Notes: generated by a model from the letters alone, not told the origin. A stretch of 64,000 nt of DNA from Proteles cristata cristata (GCA_017311185.1 JAESUZ010003490.1:1984001-2048000); one strand, 5' to 3'. Shown: positions 34,885-46,335, counted from the first letter of the stretch. Program-made: numbers and translations.

Positions 34885-35077
34885 ACTCTTGTTTATTTAC
34901 TTGTTTGTTACATTTGTTTTTGGGATAGTGCAAGTAGGGGAGGGGTAGGGAGAGGGGCACAGAGCCTCTGATGTGAGCTCTGCGCTGACAGGCTGACAGT
35001 AGCGAGCCTGATGTGGGGCTTGAACTCATGAACCACTGGATTGTGACCTTAGCTGAAGTCATATGCTCAGGGGCCCC
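34885..35077 (-). mobile_element. CAN-SINE, antisense, diverged
   Basis: Recognisable by gatgtggggcttgaactcat and gattgtgaccttagctgaag and a degraded head caggggcccc. It is among the oldest copies in the window. Flanks cagccatggc/cagtcatgct may be the decayed target-site duplication. Confidence 0.85.
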
Positions 35078-35114
35078 TTCAGTCATGCTTTTATTCAAAT
35101 GGTCTCATCAAACA

Positions 35115-35290
35115 TTTTTCCCTCAGCTTTATTGAGGTGTCCCCGACAAACCTGTTAAGATATTTAAAGTGCGCAAGCATTATGATTTGATATACGTGTG
35201 CTTTGTGATAGAATTTCTCTCATCAGGTTAAGACACTGGGCATTTACCTTGTGCAACCAAATTGGTGAGACCCTGTACCCACTGAGGTTT
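35115..35290 (-). mobile_element. L1 3' region fragment
   Basis: cagctttattgaggtgtccc, gcattatgatttgatatacg and aatttctctcatcaggttaa match antisense L1 3' sequence. Confidence 0.7.
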
Positions 35291-35514
35291 AAAATTTTTT
35301 TATCTAACATTTAAATACATTTTTTTGTCACATTAAAAAAAAAGCATCTACACACACATACAGCTTAAAGTCAGTGTTCAGAATAAGATTCATTTTCTTG
35401 TTTCACTTTTGGCTCCTACCTATGATGTTTGGTTCCTTCTCTGAACCATTTGTATCATGGAACTTCTCTTTTTGCGTTGGAACTGGTGGAATTCCAAATG
35501 TGACCACGTCCGTT

Positions 35515-35880
35515 CGTTTTCGCATCCAACAAGCATTTTGGTGTGGGCTTCTGTGCGCCTGACCCTGGACTTGGCATTATGGAGGGGGTCCGAGAGGAAT
35601 CAGCAATTCACAGTCTGGGGGAGAAAGCAAAAAGGTTAAGATCATCAATGACTTCTGCTCTCGGTGGGGAGAAGTGGATGCCGGGTTTCAGAAGAGATGA
35701 GGACAGCTTCTGGATGTGGTGGCTATATAGGTAGCTTGCGCTTTGGAGAAGGTCTTGGGTCTTGGGGGATGGTTACAACTTGACATTGGAGATTTAGGCA
35801 TGGAGAAGCATTCCAGGGAGAAGGATTTGCGTGGACAAAGGGGTGGATACCTGGGGATTAGCTGGGCTTGAGTGGGTGTA
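35515..35880 (-). mobile_element. L2 LINE fragment
   Basis: gcatccaacaagcattttgg, 'cctgaccctggacttggcat' and 'gagaagcattccagggagaa' lie in antisense L2 order over 350 bases, with low identity. Confidence 0.55.
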
Positions 35881-36399
35881 GGGTGACTCAGGGTGAATCA
35901 TGGAGGGATCGAGAGGGGAACGAGAGGGAGGGTCACGCTTGGAGAGTGACCCTTGAGTGGGAGGTCAGCCTCCATCTTGTTGGCAGACATAAGCCAGCAC
36001 CTGGGATGGCTCCATGTAGACAGCCTGCCCATACATTTGAAGGACGTGTGAGTCTTATGGTACTTTCTGGGTGGCAGGTTTTGATCTACATAATTCTGTT
36101 CACATGTCGCAGGTTTAAAATAGTTTTGAATGTGCCACTTTCCTCTTTGTGCTGGAAATCAGAGCGAAGCTGTGTGTCGTGGCCGCAGAGGTTCCCAAGT
36201 CTACTTGGTGTCTGTGTGTGATTCAAGCTTATCGATTGTGGCCTGAAAGCCCGAGGTATCCAGAGTGCCTGTCTCCAGCACTCTCAGGTGTCTAAAGGGC
36301 CCGCCCCGCACAGCTCGAATTTATCTAGAATTGCCTTCCTGGAGAAACGTGGAGAGTGGCTTATTCCAGCATCTCCGCGAGCATTGCTTCAGATAACCT
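35881..36399. other. Unique intronic sequence upstream of the exon
   Basis: No repeat recognised in the 500 bases before the acceptor, as is common near constitutive exons. Confidence 0.5.
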
Positions 36400-36435
36400 G
36401 GTTAACCCATGCCCTCCTCCTGTCCTTTCTTGCAG
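36400..36435 (+). promoter_or_regulatory. 3' splice acceptor of the MSI2 exon
   Basis: Upstream of the exon the sequence ggttaacccatg is followed by a pyrimidine tract (ccctcctcctgtcctttctt) and gcag. The ttaac at about 36401-36405 is a plausible branch-point match about 31 bases before the AG at 36434-36435. A strong tract at this spacing fits a constitutive exon. Confidence 0.85.
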
Positions 36436-36528
36436 ATGGTCACAAGAACAAAGAAAATATTTGTAGGCGGATTATCTGCGAACACGGTGGTGGAAGACGT
36501 AAAACAGTACTTTGAGCAGTTTGGCAAG
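36436..36528 (+). CDS. MSI2: MSI2 internal coding exon: start of RNA-recognition motif 2
   Basis: This 93-nt exon encodes 31 residues in phase 0 at both ends, beginning MVTRTKK and ending EQFGK. Musashi-2 is a cytoplasmic RNA-binding protein with two RRMs that binds UAG-containing 3'UTR sites and controls translation in stem and progenitor cells. The exon carries the end of the inter-RRM linker (MVTRT), the first beta strand with the RNP2 motif KIFVGGL (residues 7-13), and the first alpha helix ([13 protein letters not shown], residues 18-30). The RNP1 strand (RGFGFVTF in the family) and the rest of RRM2 must lie on a later exon outside the window. SANTVVED fits MSI2; MSI1 has SVNTTVED. The exon is preceded by a pyrimidine-rich tract ending in ttgcag and followed by gtaagt, both consensus splice sites. 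The first ATG is an internal methionine, not a translation start. No decay is seen: the frame is open and residues match the family throughout. Confidence 0.97.
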
Positions 36529-36534
36529 GTAAGT
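36526..36534 (+). promoter_or_regulatory. 5' splice donor of the MSI2 exon
   Basis: AAG|gtaagt is a perfect match to the mammalian MAG|GTRAGT donor consensus. Reading through it gives a short intronic extension with no family resemblance, so the exon boundary at 36528 is secure. Confidence 0.95.
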
Positions 36535-38945
36535 GGTGCGCGGGGCTTGCTGCCGTGGCCCCTCCCTTGGCCGCAGCTGCGTCCTCAAGAACCTTGTCCT
36601 CGAACTTGGTTGTGCAGCTTTAAGTGAAATCTGTTGGGAGCCAACATGGAAGGGTCTGGCTGGTGGTCGGCACGGTGGCCCACGTGCCTGCAGGAGCAGA
36701 CAGAGCGGCCTTTCAGTGTGATTTCGCTGCCATTTGTTGACCACGTGGGGCCTGGGCTGGGAGCTGGTGGTGGCAGCGGCTGGGGAGGGACACGGGGCTG
36801 CGACTCACAGGACAGGAGCTCCCACAGAGGCTGCTGGAGGCCTGTGAGTCGATGGCTAGGCTTCCTTCTGTGTCTTTCTGGAAGATGCATGAAGAGAGGA
36901 AGCTCCCTGGGGCCTTTTGTGGCTGAACCTTCCCCTGTCAGATGCCCATGGAGACTCGGGAAAGATGCTGGGACTGTACCTGTCAGAATGTGTGTGACAC
37001 AGAAGGAAAATTATCCCCTGGGCTCTGCTGCTGGCGCAGGCTGGTAGCAACACACAGTGCTCCCAGTCAGTCAGGAAACAGAGGGTGAGAGTGTGCGGGT
37101 TATACAGAGAGTCAGACAGTCAGACAGACACACAGGATATGTAACCAGGGGTGATGTGCCTAATTCAGCCTCTTTCTGGTTGGTGGGGGAACTGGTGCCT
37201 TGGTAACGTTCCTCTGATGGCTGCGTTGTCCCAGGGCTCCAACATGGTGGCCTGTGGGGAGACTGGCCCTGTTGGCTTTTTGTGACACCCCTCCTCTGGC
37301 TGCTGTGTCCAGGAGGCTGGCAGTGGCTGGGATGGCCGTCTGCGTCCCTCACCTTTGAGTAGTTGTGGACGTGGCCCTGGGAGCCCGGGTGTGGGGCGGC
37401 CTGCACAGGCCTGCGTTCCCAGAGGGCCGCGTCCCGAGAAGGAACCGCGCCTGTCCTAAGCGTTGTCACTCAGTTCCCCCGTGATGGCTGTTGTGCTTGC
37501 CCTCGGTGGTACAAGGCACTGCTGCCCACCAACTGGTCCGAAGGTTCTGTGCTTTTATTTGTTTGCCCAAGGCGATGACGGGCCGCTGTGACCCCACCCC
37601 CAGGGGTGTCCTGTTGTGAGCTCTGTCTGGGAGGAGGGAGGAGGGCGGTGACTGCTGTTTAGCCTCAAAATGCAGATTTTCCTGTCTTTGGTAATAATCC
37701 ATTTCTGCATGGATGGGAGACACGCAACAAAGAGAAAGCAGCCTCCGCGGGCCGGAACCTGCCTTCAGGATGGCTCCTAACTGCCCTTCCAGGTCGCTTA
37801 CAAAAGGCGCCTTCCCTGTGGCACTGGCTTGTGCTGCCCGGTGCGGGCTGATTCGTTCTGGCCGGTTTCAGAGAATAGCTGAGTGTGTTGGTGACCCTGC
37901 ACTTCTCTTCAAGACTTATTTAAGAGCGCCTGGAGGGGTGGGGGGTGGGTGGGATTTGTGCCTCGCCCAGCCCCACCCTGCCTCTGGAGAGAGGCTGGAA
38001 GTAATTAAATGCGACAGGTCCAGCTTGTGTAATGGAAGGTTCTGGAGAGGGAGCCCCTTGGCTCCAGTTCTGCCGCTAGCACAAGGCCAGGGGTAGTGTT
38101 TGCAGACGTGACACGGGCTTTCATTTTGGAACCATATCCTGCGTTGGAACCTCATGGGCCTGCCTGTGGGTGTCGGGGAAGTCGCTGCTGCCCAGGTGGG
38201 CTGTGAGAGTCTCCCAGACAGGCCGGTCCCTGCCACACCTCTGCACATTCCTGCCTCCAGCTTCTCTCTCTCTCTTTCCCTCATTCTCGGCTGTCTTTCT
38301 TTTCATTAACACTTAACCAGTTGGGACCAGTATGCCAGCGGTGGGAGGCTCTGTGAGCTTGGGCCGGGCCGTGGCAGTGACCAGTTGTCCGTCGTCAAGG
38401 AGGCGTCCGCAGACCATCTTCCCTGGCGAGGCCCGCGCTGCGTCTGGATCTGCTCAGTTCATTTTAGCGGTGACGTTTGTAGAGTCCAGCAGGCTGTGTA
38501 AACTTATCAGGTGTCTCATTAAAGGACTAAGGAGCCGTTTGAATGTATCAAAACTGTAACGCTGTCCACCCTCCGGTTTTAGTAGCTTGTTTCCTGCACG
38601 CGCTCTGTGTATTATCTGGGTCTGTCTTCAGAAGGGCTTATGCCTCCTCTGGCTGGTGGCTGGTGTTGGGTTTGTGGCTGCAGGGGCAGGACCCACCATC
38701 TCTCAGGATTCTGGTGTAATTCATTTGATTCCAGAGTGATCCAAAGACAGGAGGCCCCTGCCGCTGGGCCTTAAGGCGGGAAGGAAATCCAGCAGCAAAT
38801 TGACAGAGTGACTCCACCCCTCCATAGTTTATATTCTGGGTGAAGAAAACAGAACACACACGCTTGTGTAAAGTGTGCTCAACACACGTGTGCACATTCC
38901 TGATTGTAAAGTGGTTTGGGGCTGTTTTTAGTTGGTTAACCTCAA
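36535..38945. other. Unique intronic sequence downstream of the exon
   Basis: No recognised interspersed repeat in 2.4 kb after the donor. Contains the G-quadruplex motif at 37935-37953. Confidence 0.5.
37935..37953 (+). other. Strong G-quadruplex motif on the transcribed RNA
   Basis: Four G-runs of 4, 6, 3 and 3 bases are separated by single T loops, the most stable class of predicted quadruplex. It lies on the + strand, so it is present in the nascent MSI2 RNA, 1.4 kb after the 5' splice site. Confidence 0.75.
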
Positions 38946-39120
38946 GGTGTAGTTTGAGTGAGTACGTACTGTGGTGGGTGCTGGGTCAGGCCATTGGCTT
39001 ATATTATCTTACTGAATTCTTCTCTGGGAGGCCGGTGGGGGGTGGGGGGGAGGGTATGGCCCATACTGTAGGTGGTTAAGTGGAGTCTCGATGGGACTGA
39101 GTCTGTGACTCAGGGTCACC
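38946..39120 (-). mobile_element. Possible MIR fragment with a G-rich patch
   Basis: 'gtacgtactgtggtgggtgc' and 'ttatattatcttactgaatt' hint at antisense MIR. The G-rich patch at 39026-39054 has runs of 3, 6, 7 and 3 G and could form a quadruplex. Confidence 0.35.
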
Positions 39121-40035
39121 CCTGAAAGGTAGCACGGGATGCAGACCTCCCCTCCAGGCCTGTCTGATAGCAGAACCTGAACTCTGGGCCCTGATCCAAC
39201 CTCGGATCTATCCGCAGGATGGACTTAGGGCGGGGAGGATGCAAAGGAAGGGAAAAGACCATGCCCTTCTGTGGGCCCGGGACAGTGCTGGGAATAGGAC
39301 ATCGTCGCCACAGTTTACCCGCATGGTGGATTTTGGTGTCGTCCAGCCCTTTGATGAAGGTGAACAATGAGGATCAGGGAGGTTGGGTCTCAAAAAAGGT
39401 CACCCAGGTAAGGCAGGATAGCAGCCTACGTCCTCTTCTTCCATGTCCAGAACTTTCCATCCTTCTGGGCCTCCGTTCAGGGTTTGCCACCCACGTTTTA
39501 GGTTTCCCTCGCTGTCATTCCTCAACTCCCCTCGCCCTTCCCATCGTGCCTGAGGTGGCAGCTGCTTCAACTGTTTATTTCAGGTGGCAATCAAGGTGGG
39601 TGAGACTGCTATCATGGGGCTGAGCTAAGGGAGTTTAAATATGTCATTACTGTAAGTAGAGTGGGTGCAGAATGACACACCGAGCGCTTTAAATAACTCA
39701 AATTGGAGGTTTGTAAACCCGTTTGTGCTTTTCTCCCACCTTCCTCCCAGAAATTGACCCCCCCACCCTGGTTAGGGATGTTATTACTTGTTTATATTTT
39801 AAAGATGGGATTATGAAGGGCGGCCATTGGCATTTGGATTCTGCTACCTTGGACGGCCATCCTCACCCCCTGGGTGGCGATTCTCATACTGTCATTAGAG
39901 AAAGGTGAGGTAGAACCAATCCACATCCTGATGCTGGGCCTGACTCTGCAGTGACCCCACTGTGACACCTTAACAGGCCATTTCTTTCCTGGCCTCAGTT
40001 TCTAATCTCAGGGAAGGAGTTGGAAAAGTTGTGAA
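39121..40035. other. Unique intronic sequence
   Basis: Weak MIR-like remnant near 39310-39420; otherwise nothing recognised. Confidence 0.5.
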
Positions 40036-40037
40036 GG

Positions 40038-40229
40038 GTCAGATAGTAGATATTTTTGGCTTTTGCAGAACATAAAGTCTCTGTCATAAACATTTACTTC
40101 TGCTTTCGTGTGGAGAATGTGGCCATAGTCAATCCATAATTGGATGTGGCTGTGTTCCATTAAAACTTTATTTATAAATACAGGTCGTGGGCCGCATTGT
40201 TCTTGTGGGCCATAATTTGCCAACTCCTG
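40038..40229 (+). mobile_element. MER58-like hAT element, copy 1
   Basis: gggtcagatagtagatattt, tggctgtgttccattaaaac, tttatttataaatacaggtc and ccataatttgccaactcctg follow the consensus of a roughly 220-base non-autonomous Charlie-type hAT element. The left terminal repeat is missing. The most diverged of three copies here. Confidence 0.7.
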
Positions 40230-40629
40230 AGCTAGGTTATTCCTAAGGTTGGTTTCACGCTTGAAAATTTAATACTCTAGAAAGTGCGTTTAAAGAAACA
40301 TATGTAGGTGGGTATATGGATAGACAGATATCTATCTAAGGCATCTGTATTATCAATAGTACCAGGCGAGCTAGAATCAGTGAAACAGTCATAACTGTGG
40401 TAGAGCTAATTTCTGGACTTCAAGATGCAGGAACAGTGAAGGGATTCTCTATTTGGAAAAAGCTGCTATTTATAAACCGGAATCTTCATGCTATGAGTAA
40501 GATCTGGGGATCCGTAGAGTATTTCCAACTCCTTTTTACATGTGCTTGATCTAAATTAAACGAAGACTCAGAATTTGTGAAGTTCAGATTTCACTACAGA
40601 GATTCTTTTACTACGAGTTGATGTTTCTG
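40230..40629. other. Unique AT-rich intronic sequence
   Basis: Nothing recognised beyond a short GATA/TATC-rich patch near 40319-40335. Confidence 0.5.
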
Positions 40630-40795
40630 ACTTTGGGGGATGTGTGCTTTGTGCTGAGCTGTTTGATGCCTTTTAAAATTTGATTCTCAAGGCTATCCAA
40701 GCAAGAGAAGTGGAATATCTATCTATCACACAGATGGCCAGTCTGGTGTTGAGGAAGGTCAGGGAGTTGTCCGAGATCACATAGCCCTTGCTGGG
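40630..40795 (-). mobile_element. MIR SINE fragment (diverged)
   Basis: tgccttttaaaatttgattc and ggagttgtccgagatcacat fit antisense MIR. Confidence 0.5.
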
Positions 40796-43008
40796 GAGAG
40801 CCCAGTCCAGCCTCTTCTTTGCTGTTTATAAGCCCCCCTCTCCTACTTCACCACCAAGCAGCCTGTTCTCGGGGGAAGCGGATTCTGTCCATTTGTCAAG
40901 AAGGTTGATGTGTAGTAATTTATTTCACTGCTTCAGGTTTCCTGGTGGACGTTATCTGTGCTCACGATTTCATAGGTACAGGAATGATGTACACAGACCA
41001 TTCCGGAAAGTGGCACCTGAACGGTGCTCTCGCTAGGCACGTAGAGACCAAGACGGTCGATCGCAGGGTTTGCCGCCATTCTCCCTGCATAGCTGTCTGT
41101 CCGGAAGAGCCCGGCGTGGTAATTAAAAAGCACTGGGATCAAAGAAGCCCCGAGTACGCGGGCTTCCTCCTTCTCCCCTTTCGGCCCCTCCTTCAAGTAC
41201 CGGTTTCTTAAATTCTCACTTATAGGATTTTGGAGATCAAAAAGAGGCCTTTAAACTTAATGAATTCTCGGCTTCGTCCCGGATGGAGCAGATCTGCACC
41301 TTTCAGCTGCTCACCTCGATGATAGGGCTGCTCGGTGCCGGGCTCACTAGGTAATTCTCACTTTATGTAACTCCTGTGAAAGCCAAGCAGCCCGCATCTG
41401 GAGGCTTCCAATTATACTTCACATGGTGAACTGTGTAATTAGTTTGGAAGACTTACGCTCAGTCGTTGGTTTATCCTAATCGGCTTTGGCTTTCCCCACC
41501 AACAAAGTGAGCTTATTTTGCTAAGCCGAAGCGACTCTGCACCCTTTGTTCCAGCCTTTTATTGTCTGGTTCCTTTCATTCTGTTTTACTGCCAAAGTTC
41601 TGTTTCATTAGGCCTACAAGTCATTTCCAATTCAGTGGGCTGCTACAATCCGGCCTTTATCACTCAGAGGCCCCGGTTCCCATGTCCCTTCTGGGCCAGT
41701 GCCCGAGTTTGCGGTATGACAGGAGGGCTTTAACCCCTTCCTGGGCCAGCCCCTTGTGGTGGTGGACGGCAGGCTGGGGCTTCAAGGAGACTTAGAGCTC
41801 TTTAGGGCCCTTCTGAGGGGAGCCCCGTGGAAGTGAGGTGGAAGGGGCCCTTTGATGTCCTTTTCTTGGATCGGGGTTGTGTGTGGGCCTTTAAGAGTGA
41901 ACCGGGAATGGCGCTTGAGAGCTTTTGGAGGAAAAAAAGAAAATTGAAAACAAGAATGAGCTGGCTTTTTAATACGGTGAGATCTTTCCATTTGTCCCGC
42001 TCGTGTGCGGGATGGTCGGAGAGTGCGCTCTAAGGAAGGCTTTGACACCTATTATTTTCTAACTCCGGGTTTTATGTACGTGCAGGTCGGATCTTCACGG
42101 CCGCTGCCCAGATAGTCCTTTTGATATAGTTTGTGCAAGGTGAGTTAAGATCTAGCACAAAAATATTATAAAGCCTTTGAAATTTGAAAGGCAAGAGATT
42201 TGTGAGAAAATAAATAAGCAACTTTACCATATTCCTGACGGTGGACTGTGATTCTGAGGTAATGTTTTATCGCTTCCAAATGTGTGTTGTAGATAAACGG
42301 AGCTCCGCTCGGTGGGTGGTTCTCTCAGACCAGGCCTGGAGAACAAAAGTGCCGGTCTGTCCTTTGTGGGCACCAAAGCTCCCAGGAGGCGTTTATTTTC
42401 CGAAGTGGCTTGTCCAGGTGGACTGACTGGAAAGGGGCCGGCGTGTCCAAGCCTCGCCTGTCTGCTCGTCCTTGCTCTGGAGAGCCCTCATGTTCCTCAG
42501 ACCTTCTTGAATTACGCCTGTGGAGGGGACCAGAAAGGGCCCCATTTGCTCTCCGCTCCCTGGCCGGCCATGCTGAAGGCTACTTCTGTGTTAAGTTCTC
42601 TTCCTGTAATAACCCAGAACAAGGCCAACACTGTCCTCATGTTTTATTAATTCTCTGTCTGGTTTGTGTCAGTCTCTCCCTTCGGAAGTGTGTCATACGG
42701 GGGAGGGGACTTTATTTGCCCTCTGACCCCTGGCAGAGCTGCTGAGTGCAAAAAGTCCAAGTGAGCAAACAGGAGCACTGCCTTCATCTGCCTGCCTCGG
42801 CCTTCCTAGGCCAGGTGTGTGCACGCAAACAGGCAGTACCCACGAGTAAGAGTCATGTGATCGTTGGGCTACCGCAGGAGCAACTCTGTGTTTCCCCCCC
42901 TGAGCTTTGTCCTCCCTGGATGGATTTCTGCTGTAGCTAGGGGAAGGAGTTGAGTTAGAAATTGATTGAGCACTCCAACCTCACGATCTGACTTCTAAAT
43001 TCTTTTCT
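40796..43008. other. Unique intronic sequence with possible conserved blocks
   Basis: No repeat recognised in 2.2 kb. The part at 40940-41360 has more CpG than its neighbours plus gggatcaaagaag (TCF/LEF-type core) and ggtaattaaaaag words. Confidence 0.4.
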
Positions 43009-43117
43009 CCTTCCTTCCTTCCCTCCCTTCTTCCTTCCTCCCTTCCTTCCCTCCCTCCCTCCCTCCTTCCCTCCTTCCTTCCTTCCTCCCTCCCTCCCTC
43101 CCTCCCTCCTTTTCTTT
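43009..43117. repeat. (CCTT)n/(CCCT)n pyrimidine tract
   Basis: About 109 bases made only of C and T, in blocks of CCTT and CCCT. Length-variable and triplex-prone. Confidence 0.95.
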
Positions 43118-45345
43118 CTCTTAAAAAAAGAGGCTCCTGAAATAGTAGGCTTCTAGGAAAACTTCACATTTCCTTTTTAGTGTATAAAATATAGCCAGCT
43201 GCTGTTGGGCAAATGCATCAGACAGACATTATTATTACTCTGTTAACAGTGTTTTAAAATATACAGATAGAAAAACAGGATGCCTTCTGGGTAGCAAGCT
43301 GGGACAACTTTGAGATTATGCTAATCAAATTCCCTGGTTCATATGCAGAGTTAGGTAGAGGAACAGGCCTGAACTTTCTAGCTTGGTTGTTTAACTGTGC
43401 TTCCCAGCATGATTCAGCTTTTATTTAATTTTCCTAGGGGGCCCAGAAGAGGGAGGCCAGGGCCAGGGGAGGCCCTGGGCAGGAAGGGGTTAATAAGCCC
43501 GGGAGGGTGGAAGAGGAAGGGGGATTGAGTACCTCCACAGGCTCACCTTCCCTGGAGCCCCCCACCCCTGGCAGGCTCTGAAGACGTCACTTACAATAGA
43601 GTTGTTAGCATGAGAAAGAAAGCCTTTCTCCCCCTGGACGCACTTCAGTGGGAACCGCAAGTGTCTGAGAAATCATGGTTCAAGCTTGTGCCAGTGGGTG
43701 CAAGGAGTGGTTCTTATGGGAGAGAAAGCTCAGTTCATTTAGACTTGGCATAGAAACCGCATTCCATTGTCTGGTGGAGTGAACATTGATATGGAGATTC
43801 CTGCCCACCCCCCACCCCGTCAATTGGATACCCCATTACATGGGTCGCGTATGCTTTTCTTTTCTTTCTTTTTCTTCTCCTTCTCCCCCCACTTCTTTTG
43901 TCCTCTGAGAATTAGTCTCTCTGCAGAATGGCCGGATCTGTCAAGTTACCACCCTCTAAATTTTTACAGCTCTGTATATTCAGACTTGGTATTTGTGAAT
44001 TAGCTCAAAGCGGGCTGCCAATCGGTACTTTATTTACATCCAAAGCCATAGGAGTGAGAGCCCCAGAAAACTGTTAATATGCAGGAAGAGGCAGAAGGGT
44101 TGAGTTTCTGACTGTTGCTAACCTCACCACTGCCTTTAAAACCAATCATGAGGCACACGGCTGATATTTAATAGCTTTTAGCTGATTATTTTTCTTCTCC
44201 TCCTCTTTCTTTTCTATCCAAGTTGACCTGGGTGTACTTGAGCGGAAATGAAGTCATCCAAATGCTGAATTAGAATAATCACAGGCCTCCAAGAATGAAA
44301 TGGAAGCAGAGATTAAATGGTAGAGGGAAAGCTGGCATTAATAAGCACCCGGAAAACTTTGCATAAAATAAATAGATTCGATAGATTGAATTTGTCTATC
44401 TCCCTCTCCATTTTTCTCCACTTGGTGTTGTCCTCCTGAAGTAGAGTTCCTGGCAAAGTGGGATTTGTTTCGCCAGGAGCCCACATACCTTCCGCAGCCT
44501 GGGCGACGGTTCTTTCTTTCTTCTTCGCGGGGCGTTTGTGTGATGGGGAACGTTTCCAGGATGGAAGAATCTGGATGGAGGGGCGGTTACTGGGAAGGGT
44601 TGGTGATTACTTGTTGCAAGTGGGGGGTAGGAGGCGGGAGGCCCATAGAAGGCAACACGCTGCAGGCAAACAATGAATGTTATTGACCGGTTCCTGATTG
44701 TAGGGCGCAGAGCAGGGCTGGATAAGAGCAGGGTGACCAGCTGTCCTGGTTTGCCTAGGACAGGAGTTTCCGGGAACTTAGGATGAGTTGGTGGCCCTGA
44801 ATAAAGGAGAGGAGGGAACAGTGGAGACAGCTTGTCCTGAAACTCTTGAAGGGCTGAAGCCTTCTTTGACCACCTGCAGGCAGATTTAAATATTCCTTCC
44901 TGTGTGTTCCAGAACACTTACTTCAGACCCTTTCACAGTCTGCCTTCCTGATTTCACTCGGCCACTGCCTGCAGGAGCCAGCACAGAACTTGCAAGTTGT
45001 TGAACAGCCAGTTGGCTTGTGGAAGGCAGGACCGACCTACAGGCCCAGAGCCCTGGCACAAGGGACCGCTTCTCACTGACTTGGAGGGTAGGACCCACTG
45101 GGCTACCACTTGGGGATTATTTCTGCATCTCTTGAAAGTAAAAGATTCTGCCTCGTGTAGCAAAAAGTAAGCTCTCGGTGGTTAAAGAGCAAAGTAAGGC
45201 ATCCGTTCGATTAAAAAACCCAGCAAAGTGGTTTGTCTACAGGAAGTCAGTTTTCAGGTGGTCTGTAGTAAAAGATGCAATTTGTGCCATCAGGTTAGCT
45301 ATAAATTAGAGATTTTTGGTTGTTGAGGTTGCTCAGGGTCTTTTA
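43118..45345. other. Unique intronic sequence
   Basis: No recognised repeat or exon in 2.2 kb. A 173-codon minus-strand open frame at 44396-44917 has no family resemblance. Confidence 0.5.
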
Positions 45346-45349
45346 CTTT

Positions 45350-45565
45350 AAAAAAAAGTTTCTTTTTAACGTATTTCTTTTTGAGAGAGAGGGACAGAGT
45401 GTGAGTGGGCGAGGGGCAGAGAGAGAGGGTGACACAGAATCTGAAGCAAGTTCCAGGCTGTGAGCCATCAGCACAGAGCCCGACCCAGGGCTTGAACCCA
45501 CAAACCGCGAGATCATGACCTGAACTGAAGTTGGACCCTTAACTGCCCGAGCCACCAGGCACCCC
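45350..45565 (-). mobile_element. CAN-SINE, antisense
   Basis: Antisense tail, GA-rich body with agagagagggtgacacagaa, cgcgagatcatgacctgaac and a slightly shortened head gccaccaggcacccct. Confidence 0.95.
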
Positions 45566-45722
45566 TGCCCATATTTCCTTATTGACATATGTGTTTTAGT
45601 AGCAAAAAAGGAGGATCTCCTGGTGTCATAGCTCTTCATTCCAGCCAAGTTGGCTGTGCTCAGATTCCAAGATTCCTGTTTCTTGGCAGCTTTCAAGTGT
45701 CTTTTGATTTCTCTGTCCAAAC

Positions 45723-45763
45723 AGCCCGTGAGGTAGGACGATTAGCTCCGTTTTAAAGTTAGG

Positions 45764-45831
<68 letters not shown>

Positions 45832-45928
45832 ACCTGCTCAGGAGCCCGTGAGGTAGGACGATTACCTCCGTTTTAAAGTTAGGAAAGGGTGTGTGTGTGT
45901 GTGTGTGTGTGTGAATGACCTGCTCAGG
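45723..45928. repeat. Recent tandem duplication containing two (GT)n tracts
   Basis: Two head-to-tail copies, 45723-45842 (120 bp) and 45843-45928 (86 bp). Each has the order agcccgtgaggtaggacg, a short AT-rich core, aggaaaggg, a GT tract and aatgacctgctcagg. Outside the GT tract the copies differ by a single G/C substitution. The GT tracts are 59 bp (45769-45827) and 25 bp (45889-45913), accounting for the whole length difference. The unit has MIR-like flavour (antisense). Confidence 0.97.
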
Positions 45929-46335
45929 AGGCCTCAGCTGGATTGCAATAGGCCCAGGGTGCAGAGGTCGTAGGTTTGCTGTTCCACTTGGGTTTGCTGT
46001 TCCACCTGAGCTGCTCATGCCAGGGCTGCCTCCCTCAGGCATACAGGGGCCCCACGACCAGCAGCCTGCAGTGCCGTAGGATTGCTGTGGTACACCTTCC
46101 AGGCAGCTAGGACTTCACGGATGTTTTGCTTTAAACATTTTATATTAGAAGAAATATTATGGCACAGACTGCAAAATTTGCATAATTGTTTTTGAAAAAC
46201 CGTGAGACTTGGCGACATTTCAGGATAGCTGCTGGCTGCGTTAGCCTCTGTCCCCAGTCATTTGGGCTGTCCCCTAATTTACTTGACCATTAGGAATACT
46301 GGGGTAGAAACACTGAGAATTATGTCTGTTCAGCA

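Larger units (their letters stand above)
1..36435 (+). other. MSI2: MSI2 intron upstream of the RRM2 exon (3' part)
   Basis: The whole left part of the window lies in the intron between the exon that ends the inter-RRM linker (AFPRRAQPK in the family) and the RRM2 exon. I looked for coding sequence for that linker and for RRM1 and found none, so the intron is longer than 36.4 kb. This agrees with MSI2 being a very large gene with long introns. Individual repeats are listed separately. Confidence 0.85.

Noticed and set aside
36436..36528. Assignment to MSI1 or an hnRNP A/B or DAZAP1 gene
   Set aside because: KIFVGGLS is shared by several families, but [18 protein letters not shown] fits Musashi-2; Musashi-1 has SVNTTVED, and hnRNPs have different linkers and helices.
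36409..36627. Open frame with ATG at 36409 running through the exon and into the intron
   Set aside because: The ATG lies in the intron before a clear acceptor, and the frame reads through the gtaagt donor. The real coding part is only 36436-36528.
41481..41496. cggctttggctttcc resembling the RNP1 coding sequence (GFGF)
   Set aside because: The flanking translation does not continue as RRM sequence and there is no acceptor/donor pair. Coincidence.
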